64,000 bases of DNA from positions 496,001 through 560,000 of the forward strand of contig NZ_PJCF01000004.1 of assembly GCF_002835935.1 (NCBI RefSeq), given 5' to 3'. A program made the position numbers and the translations under genes. Below, one piece after another: positions 20,053 through 27,791 of the stretch (positions are counted from its first letter, which is position 1; each line of letters opens with the position of its first letter). The notes beneath the pieces were generated by a model. That model saw only the letters and a list, made by a program, of their open reading frames with translations. It had not been told where the DNA came from and searched no databases. The stretch comes from Paraglaciecola sp. MB-3u-78 (GTDB taxonomy: Bacteria > Pseudomonadota > Gammaproteobacteria > Enterobacterales > Alteromonadaceae).

Positions 20053-22308
20053 ATGCATAACTTCATCTTAATTATTATTGCAACAGTGGCAATAGCAACG
20101 TTATTAAATGTGTTTTTAAAACGATTTAATATGCCTACAGTGATTGGATATATTTTTACCGGAATTATTGTCGGCGCAATATTTAATCTTAAAGTGCAAG
20201 GTAATGAAGAATTAGAGCATGTAGCTGAGTTTGGTGTGGTTTTCTTAATGTTTACTATAGGACTTGAATTTTCGATATCCCATCTTAAAAAAATGAAAAA
20301 GGAAGTTTTTATATACGGATTTCTACAAGTCTTTGTTAGTGGCATTGTATTAGCATTAATAGCACATTATATCTTTGCAATTGAATATAAGGCAGCAATA
20401 GTCGCTGGTTTTGGTTTGTCGTTATCATCAACAGCCATTGTATTAAAAATATTGAACGAATCGGGTCAAATTACAACTGACTACGGCCGCAACTCCCTTG
20501 GTATTTTAATTTTCCAAGATATCGCAGTTATTCCAATTTTATTGATGATCGCAATATTTACTAATAACGATAAGAGCCTTTCTGATTTATTATTAGAAAC
20601 AGCCATTGATGCGGCAATAGCTTTATCAATTTTAGTTTTAATCGGTAAATATCTACTCAGCTATTTTTTTAAAATTGTCTCTAATAGTAATTCAAAAGAA
20701 ATATATATGGGGTCGATTTTGTTTGTTGTTATAGGCGCTTCGTATATTGCGCATTACTTTGGCTTTTCTTATTCACTCGGCGCTTTTATTGCTGGAATGA
20801 TGATTGCCGACACAATTTATAAATATCAGGTAGAGGCTGATCTCATTCCCTTTAGAGATTTATTGCTAGGGGTCTTCTTTGTTTCCATAGGTTTACAAAT
20901 TGACCTCGGTGTTGTGAAGGATAATATCTTAATTGTTTTGGGGCTTAGTCTGTTTGTTATGTTAGTTAAAATGTCGATAACTTATTTAATATTAATTAAA
21001 TCAAACACACCTAAGACATCATTAAAAACAGCGATAACCTTATCTGAAATAGGTGAGTTTTCACTGGTTGTTTTCTCCTTGTTGATGGCAGAACAAATGA
21101 TGGATACCGTCACCATACAGATATTGATGGTGACAATTGTGTTAACCATGATCTATACACCCTTCCTGATTAACAACCTTGATTCAATCGTTGGTTTAGT
21201 CATAAAAACTGATGTCGCAAAAGAATCATTTGAAAAATCAAGCGTGATAGGTGGTCATGTTATTTTGTGTGGTTATGGAACTTTTGGGCAAGCCGTATCA
21301 GAGAAACTACAAAAGGAAGAAATAAACCATGTGATTATTACAGATGATACTGATGACTATGTCAAAGCAAAAGAATCTGAACGCAATGTAGTGTTTGGCG
21401 ATCCTGCCGATAGAGTTCTACTAGATAAGTTAAGGATTAAGGATGCAATGAGCATTGTTATTGCACTTGAGTCGATTGAAGAGATTCAAAAGGTGAGTGC
21501 CGCGATTACTCTAGTTGATCCTGATTTGAAAATTATTGCAAAAGTAGCTTCTGAAAAAGACAAAGCTAATTTAGATCAATTTAATCATGATTTTCTGTTA
21601 GACGGGAATGTTCATACCGCAACATTACTGGTTGACAAGATATCTAAATCTAGAATTTTGGCAAAGGAAACATCTAGTCTACAGTACTTAGGTAATTATT
21701 CTTTAGATGACCCTTTAGATGCAATTGAAAAAACGCAAAAAGAACAGGCCAGATTGCTAGATATCATTTCTAAATCTTTTAACGCATTTAGAGAAGAAAA
21801 AGACATTATGCAAATAAAGGCCCTTTATGATTCGTTTAAGGTTCTAAATGAAATTGTTGGTGCTGCTATTCGCGATATTTTAACCAATGCCAAGCTTGAG
21901 TCAAAAGAATATGAAAAAGTGAATTTGTTGATGGATAACCAGACCTTGCTTATTGCTCTTAATGAAGAGTTGGAAAAACTGGGTAAGGAATTAAAATTAT
22001 TGGAGGACAATGATAAAACAAAATCACTGGCTTGTATTGCAGTTGAAGGCTTGGATACAGTATTGTTAACCTTAAAAGATATAGCCGAAGACTATGATGA
22101 TATGGATATGGATATGTTAAAGGGGATGACTCTGGGAGAAGGTAAAGGATTATCTAAGATAAGAGAAAGCTATCTCGATACAAAAATGGAACTCAATGCA
22201 GAGTCTAAAGCATTGTTGGTTTCTTCAACAAATCATATGGAAGGACTTAAAACGATATTTGGTTCCATCGGAGAGAACTATCGAAAGATTTCTATTATGA
22301 ATGGATAA
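20053..22308 (+). CDS. CPA2-family monovalent cation:proton antiporter with RCK domain and helical C-terminal domain
   Basis: 751 residues. Residues 1-380 form a KefB/KefC-like transporter with about twelve membrane helices (FNMPTVIGYIFTGIIVG; FSYSLGAFIAGMMIADT). Residues about 400-520 form an RCK_N/TrkA-N nucleotide-binding domain (HVILCGYGTFGQAVSEKL). Residues about 555-751 are a long helical domain rich in Glu, Lys and Leu that I do not recognise; it is unusual for KefB proteins and recalls PhoU-like helical bundles. It follows the STAS gene by 53 bp with a GGAG ribosome binding site, so ion transport may be an output of the signalling operon. Confidence 0.88.
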   Translation: MHNFILIIIATVAIATLLNVFLKRFNMPTVIGYIFTGIIVGAIFNLKVQGNEELEHVAEFGVVFLMFTIGLEFSISHLKKMKKEVFIYGFLQVFVSGIVLALIAHYIFAIEYKAAIVAGFGLSLSSTAIVLKILNESGQITTDYGRNSLGILIFQDIAVIPILLMIAIFTNNDKSLSDLLLETAIDAAIALSILVLIGKYLLSYFFKIVSNSNSKEIYMGSILFVVIGASYIAHYFGFSYSLGAFIAGMMIADTIYKYQVEADLIPFRDLLLGVFFVSIGLQIDLGVVKDNILIVLGLSLFVMLVKMSITYLILIKSNTPKTSLKTAITLSEIGEFSLVVFSLLMAEQMMDTVTIQILMVTIVLTMIYTPFLINNLDSIVGLVIKTDVAKESFEKSSVIGGHVILCGYGTFGQAVSEKLQKEEINHVIITDDTDDYVKAKESERNVVFGDPADRVLLDKLRIKDAMSIVIALESIEEIQKVSAAITLVDPDLKIIAKVASEKDKANLDQFNHDFLLDGNVHTATLLVDKISKSRILAKETSSLQYLGNYSLDDPLDAIEKTQKEQARLLDIISKSFNAFREEKDIMQIKALYDSFKVLNEIVGAAIRDILTNAKLESKEYEKVNLLMDNQTLLIALNEELEKLGKELKLLEDNDKTKSLACIAVEGLDTVLLTLKDIAEDYDDMDMDMLKGMTLGEGKGLSKIRESYLDTKMELNAESKALLVSSTNHMEGLKTIFGSIGENYRKISIMNG

Positions 22309-22605
22309 TTTCATTGGCTGGTTATGTAGTTCAAATCCCATCTGACTTTAATCAGCAAAACAATGAAGCACTAGGAGCAATTGCACTAATTGTTGCTGAA
22401 TTGGAAAGCCGCTGAACTAGAACATTGTTAGCATTCAAACCTGTGCACTCTAATACCAGCTTAGTGGCAACTTGAGCCAGTCAATGAGTGATTAGTCTAC
22501 GGCTGGTATTGGCACAAACTTACAATTCAACCTTAATTTTCGACTGACCGCTTTCTCAGTGAACTTGCCGTTGAAGGCAAAGTTACTGAATGGCTAGATC
22601 GCTCA
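22309..22605. other. Intergenic stretch after antiporter
   Basis: No gene or convincing terminator is visible. The right end leads into the group II intron remnant. Confidence 0.4.
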
Positions 22606-22978
22606 TTGCCGCCACTCAGGTCTTGTCGCTCTTCACAATTCATCATTTTGAACAGGGAAAACATGTATGTACATGGCTGGATAAACTACTTTGGGATCGC
22701 CAATTGTTATCAACGCTGTGTCGAATTGGATCACTGGAACAGGCGCAGAGTGAGAATCGCCTATTGGCGACAGTGGCGTAAGCCCCGCACCAAAGTAAGA
22801 AACTTAATGAGATTAGGTATACGTTTACAAGCTGCGGTTGCGTGTGGCATTACCAGTAAAGGGCGTGGGGTAGTGCGAAAACTCCTGAGATCAATCAAGC
22901 CTTATCCTTGATTACTTAAAATCCGAAGGGCTTTACTCATTACGTGATGGTTGGATTGCGCTTCATTATCCTAAGTGA
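22606..22978 (+). pseudogene. Group II intron-encoded protein, C-terminal fragment
   Basis: Reads HGWINYFGIANCYQRCVELD, then NRRRVRIAYWRQWRKPRTKV and RNLMRLGI, which is the maturase (domain X) end of LtrA-type proteins. After a frameshift it ends GLYSLRDGWIALHYPK, another family hallmark. The reverse transcriptase part is missing, so the intron cannot move by itself. Confidence 0.85.
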
Positions 22979-23046
22979 AACGCCCTGTGAGGAGCCGCAT
23001 GCAGTGTGTTGTGGGGGCTGAGGATTAGAGCCCCTTGGCTACCGGA
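22979..23046 (+). mobile_element. 3' ribozyme end (domains V-VI) of group II intron
   Basis: The segment right after the maturase stop (CGCCCTGTGAGGAGCCGCATG and on to GGCTACCGGATT) has the look of the 3' catalytic domains of a bacterial group II intron. The exact 3' splice boundary is uncertain by several bases. It overlaps the 3' end of the next, opposite-strand gene. Confidence 0.6.
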
Positions 23047-23324
23047 TTATGTGAATAATGCACCAATTGAGAAAGCTTCTCGTGCAGACCTACAATTTTT
23101 TGAGCGCAATGCTCAGCATCAATTTCACTTGGAGCTTCATTTTTAGTCAGTGAATTAATTATCTCAAAGTACTCTTTACCAAGCTCTTTAGGTATATCAG
23201 TGCCGACCGATATATGCAGCAAATGGCTATTAATCGCATTTTTTAATCGGCTCTGCATTGAGCCTGGGCCAACTAGATTCATAATAGCCATATGTAATTT
23301 TTCCATTCCATAAATATATGACAT
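23025..23324 (-). CDS. Small protein of unknown function, 3' end runs into intron
   Basis: 99 residues; I do not recognise the family. It opens MSYIYGMEKLHMAIMNLVGP and is mostly helical. A very strong ribosome binding site (AGGAGG) lies eight bases before the ATG, so it is probably a real gene. Its last few codons (VAKGL) lie within the sequence assigned to the group II intron end, so the original C terminus may have been replaced when the intron inserted. Confidence 0.65.
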   Translation of the reverse strand: MSYIYGMEKLHMAIMNLVGPGSMQSRLKNAINSHLLHISVGTDIPKELGKEYFEIINSLTKNEAPSEIDAEHCAQKIVGLHEKLSQLVHYSHNPVAKGL

Positions 23325-23473
23325 AGTAAATACCTCCTACAACAAATATCAAAAATAATTATAGTTTATTTAGTTCAGGTCATACATTGATCTTAAGAAC
23401 AAAAAGATATCAACCGATCTATTAATAGCCGATGCTAACATAACTAATTATTAGTGAGACCTTGCAAGCTATA

Positions 23474-23489
23474 CTACCTTGTAAGGTAG
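23474..23489. promoter_or_regulatory. Operator-like palindrome before a micro-ORF
   Basis: CTACCTT-GT-AAGGTAG is a perfect inverted repeat just upstream of an AGGAGGT ribosome binding site. It resembles an autoregulatory operator, though no regulator gene follows. Confidence 0.4.
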
Positions 23490-23498
23490 GAGGTAGCT

Positions 23499-23549
23499 AT
23501 GTATAGACGCACTAAGAGTATAGGTAAAATAAAACGTCATTTTTCCTAA
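23499..23549 (+). CDS. Possible 16-codon micro-ORF
   Basis: ATG preceded by a consensus AGGAGGT at good spacing, encoding the basic peptide MYRRTKSIGKIKRHFS. The signal is the ribosome binding site plus the operator-like palindrome, not the peptide itself. It could be a leader peptide or the broken start of a lost gene. Confidence 0.3.
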   Translation: MYRRTKSIGKIKRHFS

Positions 23550-24127
23550 AATCAGAATACATGATGCCTCATATTTTCCATATTGACATCTATTTTATAT
23601 TCTTAAGGGAGTGAAAGTTGGCTATTTTTCGTCTATTAATCAACTGTTTTCACATAATTCAGAATTTAGAACAAGCGCTTCCCGCTGTTGTGCAAACCAG
23701 CTCTGAATATTGTTTATTATGATGAACGGCTTTTTTTCAAACAAACTTATCTGAGGTGGTGTTAGATTTTCGCCGTTAGATGCTTGCTTTCAGCGCGTAC
23801 TTGGTATCTAAACGGTTAGAGAAACTTATCCTCCCACCGTCCTCTCGCTCATTGCCGTCAGTCAAATTTGATTATTCGTATGATGATTTTTCGCTCAATA
23901 TAGTCTGATAGTTTGAATTCTCTTACGTCCGCTTTAGGTCGTTAGCTGCCCTTTTGGGCTGCGAACTAGACTGACAAATTATCGCGAAAATCAGTTTAAC
24001 TGAAGTGACTCCGAATGATGGGTATTGGCACATTTGAGCCGAATAGATAAAGGCAGAGCTACGCAGCATCTTCCCGCGCGGCGGCGGCCTTCTGTACGAC
24101 TTATTTTTTGTCTACAGCCACAAAAAG
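23550..24127. other. Intergenic accessory stretch
   Basis: No gene is supported. The interval 23890-23941 (CGCTCAATATAGTCTGATAG and onward) recurs imperfectly at 24327-24376, on the other side of the 100-bp duplication, so the area is built of repeats. Confidence 0.5.
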
Positions 24128-24326
24128 AAATATCGGGGTCAGAACAAGATTAAATAGCCATAAATAATTTAGTTATCTAAAAACCAATTTCGCCTCTCAC
24201 AATGGCTTAATCATATGTCTGATTTATAAATATCGGGGTCAGAACAAGATTAAATAGCCATAAATAATTTAGTTATCTAAAAACCAATTTCGCCTCTCAC
24301 AATGGCTTAATCATATGTCTGATTTA
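24128..24326. repeat. Two tandem copies of a 100-bp unit
   Basis: The unit beginning TATCGGGGTCAGAACAAGAT occurs at 24131 and again at 24231 with no mismatch seen across about 96 bases. Motifs of the type CGGGGTCAGAACAAGATTAA are often seen near REP-associated tyrosine transposases (my recollection), but no such gene is here. Confidence 0.9.
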
Positions 24327-24558
24327 CGCTCAATATAGTCTGATAGATCGAATTCTCTAACGTCAGCTATAGGTCGATTTAAGCCTTTTCTAGACTAGAA
24401 CCTTATGTCGGCTTTTGGCACAAACCCGACCAAAAAGGGGGGGCGTGGCTGTGCAAGATAAAAACTTTAATATGCTCGTACAGAAATGTTTATTGAAAAT
24501 AGGACTTTTGCATCTAATTCTTAATCTTCAACACTAGCTGTTGAGCAAATTTATTGAC

Positions 24559-24571
24559 GTGACACTGTCAC
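24559..24571. promoter_or_regulatory. matS: matS site overlapping the stop codon of the matP-like gene
   Basis: GTGACACTGTCAC fits the published matS consensus GTGACRNYGTCAC at every position. The gene's TGA stop lies inside it. Confidence 0.8.
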
Positions 24572-24987
24572 AGATTAATATTTTGGCTATTTATGGACGG
24601 TGGGCAAGCTTCTTTACTACGAATATCGATAAGCATGACAAGATAGTCCTTTATATTCATATCTTCGGCTGCTGCAAGATATTTTAAATCAAGGTATGTT
24701 TCGCGCGGTAACTCGACAGAAAAGGAAGCATGTTTACGCCTGGATTTCTTTTTGCGTAGCGCCGCTCGTAAAACGTTTAGCTGTTTTTCATTTAGGTGCT
24801 TCTTACACCATGAGTCTAGATTAGTAGCTAGGGAGTCATCCTGCTTTATAGAAATGAATGACGAAGTGATGATTTTTTTCAGTTCGTAATATTCGACATG
24901 TGCAAAATAAAAGGGGTCGTTTTTCAACTTACTCTGAATATATGACCACGCATGTACCTTGTTTTCGTCTGTGATTGTAAATCGCAT
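24568..24987 (-). CDS. matP: MatP-like macrodomain Ter protein (ribbon-helix-helix)
   Basis: 139 residues. The C-terminal part, LDSWCKKHLNEKQLNVLRAA, followed by a basic KKKSRRK linker and FSVELPRETYLDLKYLAAAE...YLVMLI, lines up with E. coli MatP (GWIDKHMNPELVNRMK..., then its ribbon-helix-helix). MatP binds matS sites to organise the chromosome terminus and delay its segregation. Two perfect matS sites flank the gene, one 18 bp upstream of the start and one over the stop, which strongly supports the call. The tail after the ribbon-helix-helix is short and lacks the coiled coil that E. coli MatP uses for tetramers and ZapB contact. Whether this is the cell's only MatP or a paralogue cannot be told. 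Confidence 0.75.
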   Translation of the reverse strand: MRFTITDENKVHAWSYIQSKLKNDPFYFAHVEYYELKKIITSSFISIKQDDSLATNLDSWCKKHLNEKQLNVLRAALRKKKSRRKHASFSVELPRETYLDLKYLAAAEDMNIKDYLVMLIDIRSKEACPPSINSQNINL

Positions 24988-25005
24988 TAGCCCATCCCAT
25001 AAAAT

Positions 25006-25018
25006 GTGACAGTGTCAC
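25006..25018. promoter_or_regulatory. matS: matS site upstream of the matP-like gene
   Basis: GTGACAGTGTCAC matches GTGACRNYGTCAC perfectly. It lies 18 bp before the start codon, where a bound protein would block transcription or translation initiation, so autorepression is likely. Confidence 0.8.
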
Positions 25019-25241
25019 GGTATATTTAACGAAGCAGATTGTGCGTCGGTCACGTACCTTTTTCTTCCCCATAAAAAATCATTTGCTTTTAGACGATCAG
25101 TATTTCATCGGGATGCTACACAAGAATCAAACTCTTTCTTGGTTTTTAACATTAGCCGCTTCCTTGATTGGCTAAAATCCATTATGTAATTAAAGACCAT
25201 GAAATGAATTTTTGCATGGTGCGGGTAGGCGGTTTAAATCT

Positions 25242-25451
25242 CTACCGCCTTTGTTTGCCAGTACCGTTGCTTAGCTTTTCGAACACACCCGTAACTTCAG
25301 AAACTTTTACAGGAACACCGGAAAGTCGCAATAAAGCTAATTCGCAGAAATAGCAAACAGAAGAAGATTCACCCGCTAAGTATGGTCTTTGACAATTAAC
25401 GCATAAATAAAAGCCCTTGGGGAATAAAGCCAAGGGCAGTAGGTCTTTCAT
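25242..25451 (-). CDS. Possible small zinc-ribbon protein
   Basis: 69 residues with two CxxC pairs, YLCVNCQRPYLAGESSSVCYF-CE, spaced as in a four-cysteine zinc ribbon. No strong ribosome binding site is seen. The 5' part of the frame contains a perfect hairpin, GCCCTTGG...CCAAGGGC at 25413-25437. Role unknown. Confidence 0.4.
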   Translation of the reverse strand: MKDLLPLALFPKGFYLCVNCQRPYLAGESSSVCYFCELALLRLSGVPVKVSEVTGVFEKLSNGTGKQRR

Positions 25452-25454
25452 CAA

Positions 25455-25736
25455 TATGAAATCGCTTGGAAGGAATTCTAAAGCATTTTAAGTAAAGACC
25501 AGTTTGGCAAAAAAGAAAAAGGCTGTGTGATATTTTAGTTAGCGAGGTATTAACTTATTGTTGGGCGGCGTCAATACTCGAAGGGTAATTTGATAATGTT
25601 TTAGCAAGCTTATTCGCACCTACTTTCCTAATAGAATTACACTAAGCTTATTTTTTGGAGGATGTTCCCAGAACGTTCCCACTTTTAATATACACTATGT
25701 TTTTTGGTGACTACTTTGGCTGAAAGCCTTTAGAAT
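25455..25736. other. Intergenic stretch between zinc-ribbon frame and tRNA
   Basis: No gene or clear signal is seen. The region downstream of the tRNA (25600-25736) shows no phage-like attachment repeat that I could match elsewhere in the window. Confidence 0.4.
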
Positions 25737-25813
25737 TGGTACAACCGAGTGGACTCGAACCACCGACCCCTACCATGTCAAGGTAGTGCTCTAACCAGCT
25801 GAGCTACGGTTGT
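25737..25813 (-). tRNA. tRNA-Val(GAC)
   Basis: 77 nt with encoded CCA. The acceptor stem pairs ACAACCG with CGGTTGT. The D-arm is GCTCAGCTGGTTAGAGC, the anticodon stem-loop CTACC-TTGACAT-GGTAG (anticodon GAC) and the T-arm carries GGTTCGAGTCC. It closely matches the E. coli tRNA-Val(GAC) layout. Confidence 0.97.
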
Positions 25814-25933
25814 ATTGATTGGACTGTCGCTAAAAGACTGAGCTTCTAAGCGGCGCGTATAATAACGATGTGATTATTTATCTGCAAGCCCTTTTTTAGT
25901 TATATCGGTTCGATCGCGCAGCAATTGTACAAA

Positions 25934-26935
25934 TTAGCGTTTACCTGGCTTGATATTGCAGCGTTTAAAGAATTTTTGCCAAAAATCTATATGTTGTTGC
26001 ATAGCAACTTGATAATTTTCAAAGCCTTGTTGGTTGGATTGGTTGATATAGTATTTAAAACTGGGTGACAAATTTGGATGGGCTACTAGGTCTTCTAAAA
26101 TGGGACTGAGTTGGTATTGGTAGTGATTAATTTGGCTGGCAAGAGGTTGGATTTTTTCGATAAAAAACTGCTGAAAAACGTTGCTTAGATATTCCGCTTT
26201 TTTGTTTGACCCGTTTCCGGAACATTGAAGGTTAACAGCGTGTTCTAAAAGCCATTCAGTAGCTTGATTTAAGTGTTTGGTTAATGTCAGTTGGCTTAAC
26301 CATAATTTAGCGGGTAACGGATTGTTCATCAAATATTGCAAATGTTGTTCTAATTCTGCACTGATAATCTGCTGTTTTTTGTCAAGTTGAACAAGGTAGT
26401 GTAATGCTGCTTTGGATTGATTCAGGCCATCTTGTTGATTGCCTTCAATTAATCCAAAATTGGCACTGAAACTTTGTTTTAATTCGCTGCTAAGTTGAAT
26501 TAAGTCTGCCCAAACCATCGGTAACTGCTGCGTTTTGGTTTGTTGCCAACTTGCTAACTTTTCTCGTAACTTTGAGTCTGTGGTGTCCTTAAGACATAGT
26601 TGCAACGCATCCAGTAAATGTCTTTCGTACAGATAACGGGTAGAGGGTAATTGGAGATTACCAAGGGACGTATTGCGCTCGGCAACGAGACTATACAATT
26701 CACAGTGTTGCAGGTTATAAAACTCAAAAAGTTTCATTGTGGTGGCCGGAATATTTTGTTTTATATCCCTAAGCGCCGGGTAGGGTGGCAAACTAATGTT
26801 CAGGCTGTCTGGGCTTTCAACCTCTAATACGTTCGCCATACGTTGTTGATAATCTTGTAAATGGTTTTGCAGTGAGTGGCTGCTGTCACAGCCCACAACC
26901 AACATCATCAACAGAATAAAAGGGTTCTGACGCAC
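25934..26935 (-). CDS. DUF3080 family lipoprotein
   Basis: 333 residues with a lipoprotein signal (FILLMMLVVGC, Cys16 as lipidation site). The body is helical and matches the DUF3080 family known from marine gammaproteobacteria; no molecular function is known. The GTG start lies two bases after the stop of the pteridine reductase gene, so the two are translationally linked. A ribosome binding site (AAAGG) lies inside the end of that gene. Confidence 0.8.
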   Translation of the reverse strand: MRQNPFILLMMLVVGCDSSHSLQNHLQDYQQRMANVLEVESPDSLNISLPPYPALRDIKQNIPATTMKLFEFYNLQHCELYSLVAERNTSLGNLQLPSTRYLYERHLLDALQLCLKDTTDSKLREKLASWQQTKTQQLPMVWADLIQLSSELKQSFSANFGLIEGNQQDGLNQSKAALHYLVQLDKKQQIISAELEQHLQYLMNNPLPAKLWLSQLTLTKHLNQATEWLLEHAVNLQCSGNGSNKKAEYLSNVFQQFFIEKIQPLASQINHYQYQLSPILEDLVAHPNLSPSFKYYINQSNQQGFENYQVAMQQHIDFWQKFFKRCNIKPGKR

Positions 26936-26937
26936 AG

Positions 26938-27681
26938 CTAACCTTTTGTATAGGAAGAAATACTGCGTCCTCCATCAACGGCAATAATTTGTCCTGACAC
27001 ATAAGAGGCTTCTATTAAAAACTTAATTGTATGGGCAATATCTTCCATGGTGCCTAGTCGCTGTGCGGGCACTTGGTTTAGAATTTGTTGTTTATCATCT
27101 TGGGTCATTTGCATTTCTGGCCATAATATTGCGCCCGGTGCTACACCGTTAACACGTATCTCAGGCGCTAATTCTAAAGCTAAAGATTGGGTCATGGTCA
27201 CTAGCGCTGATTTGGCCATGCAGTAAAGCGTGTGATCTTTTAAGGGTCTTGTAGCATGGATATCGACCATATTAATAATGACACCCGTATTTTGAGCTAA
27301 TGCGGGTGCACAATATTGAGATAAAAATAATGGCCCTTGCATATTACTGCCAACAAGGTTTTGCCAGTCTTTGGTGGTGATAGTGCCAACGGGAGTGGGA
27401 TAAAATGACGATGCATTATTAATTAATACATCTAAGCGACCAAATGAATCGATGGCTTGTTGACCAATGCGCTCAACGTTCGATAAGTCGGACAAATCAC
27501 CTTGCACCAACATGGCCGACTTTGCTCTGATGTGATTGAGCTCTAAGCATAGTGATTCGGCTTCTTGTCTCGATTCATTGCAATGCACCACAATGTTTGA
27601 ACCAAAAGAATGTAGGTATTTTGCTGTATGGGCGCCGATCCTTTTGGCACTACCTGTAATAAGGGTGACTTTGTTTTCCAT
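26938..27681 (-). CDS. folM: Pteridine reductase (FolM-like short-chain dehydrogenase)
   Basis: About 247 residues. NADPH-binding start VTLITGSAKRIGAHTAKYLH with the GxAxRIG form typical of pteridine reductases rather than ordinary SDRs; the NNASSF motif and the catalytic Tyr-x3-Lys (YCMAKSAL) follow. It should reduce dihydromonapterin or dihydrofolate. I start it at ATG 27681; an in-frame TTG three codons earlier is possible. It heads a two-gene operon with the DUF3080 lipoprotein, an arrangement I associate with this group. Confidence 0.88.
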   Translation of the reverse strand: MENKVTLITGSAKRIGAHTAKYLHSFGSNIVVHCNESRQEAESLCLELNHIRAKSAMLVQGDLSDLSNVERIGQQAIDSFGRLDVLINNASSFYPTPVGTITTKDWQNLVGSNMQGPLFLSQYCAPALAQNTGVIINMVDIHATRPLKDHTLYCMAKSALVTMTQSLALELAPEIRVNGVAPGAILWPEMQMTQDDKQQILNQVPAQRLGTMEDIAHTIKFLIEASYVSGQIIAVDGGRSISSYTKG

Positions 27682-27791
27682 TTTACTCAAACTTAAGCTA
27701 TTAAAAGATAAGGGTATATCCGAACGGTGTTAAAGAATAGGGTGGGCTGAGTAGGAAAGATCAACTGACCCTCACATTTACCCTTAAAAAT

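Noticed and set aside
24128-24326. 100-bp repeats as a CRISPR or phage attachment duplication
   Set aside because: Only two directly adjacent copies, no spacer and no integrase; a simple tandem duplication explains it.
25737-25813. tRNA-Val as the attachment site of a genomic island covering the accessory DNA to its right
   Set aside because: No integrase gene and no repeat of the tRNA 3' end found by eye in the window.
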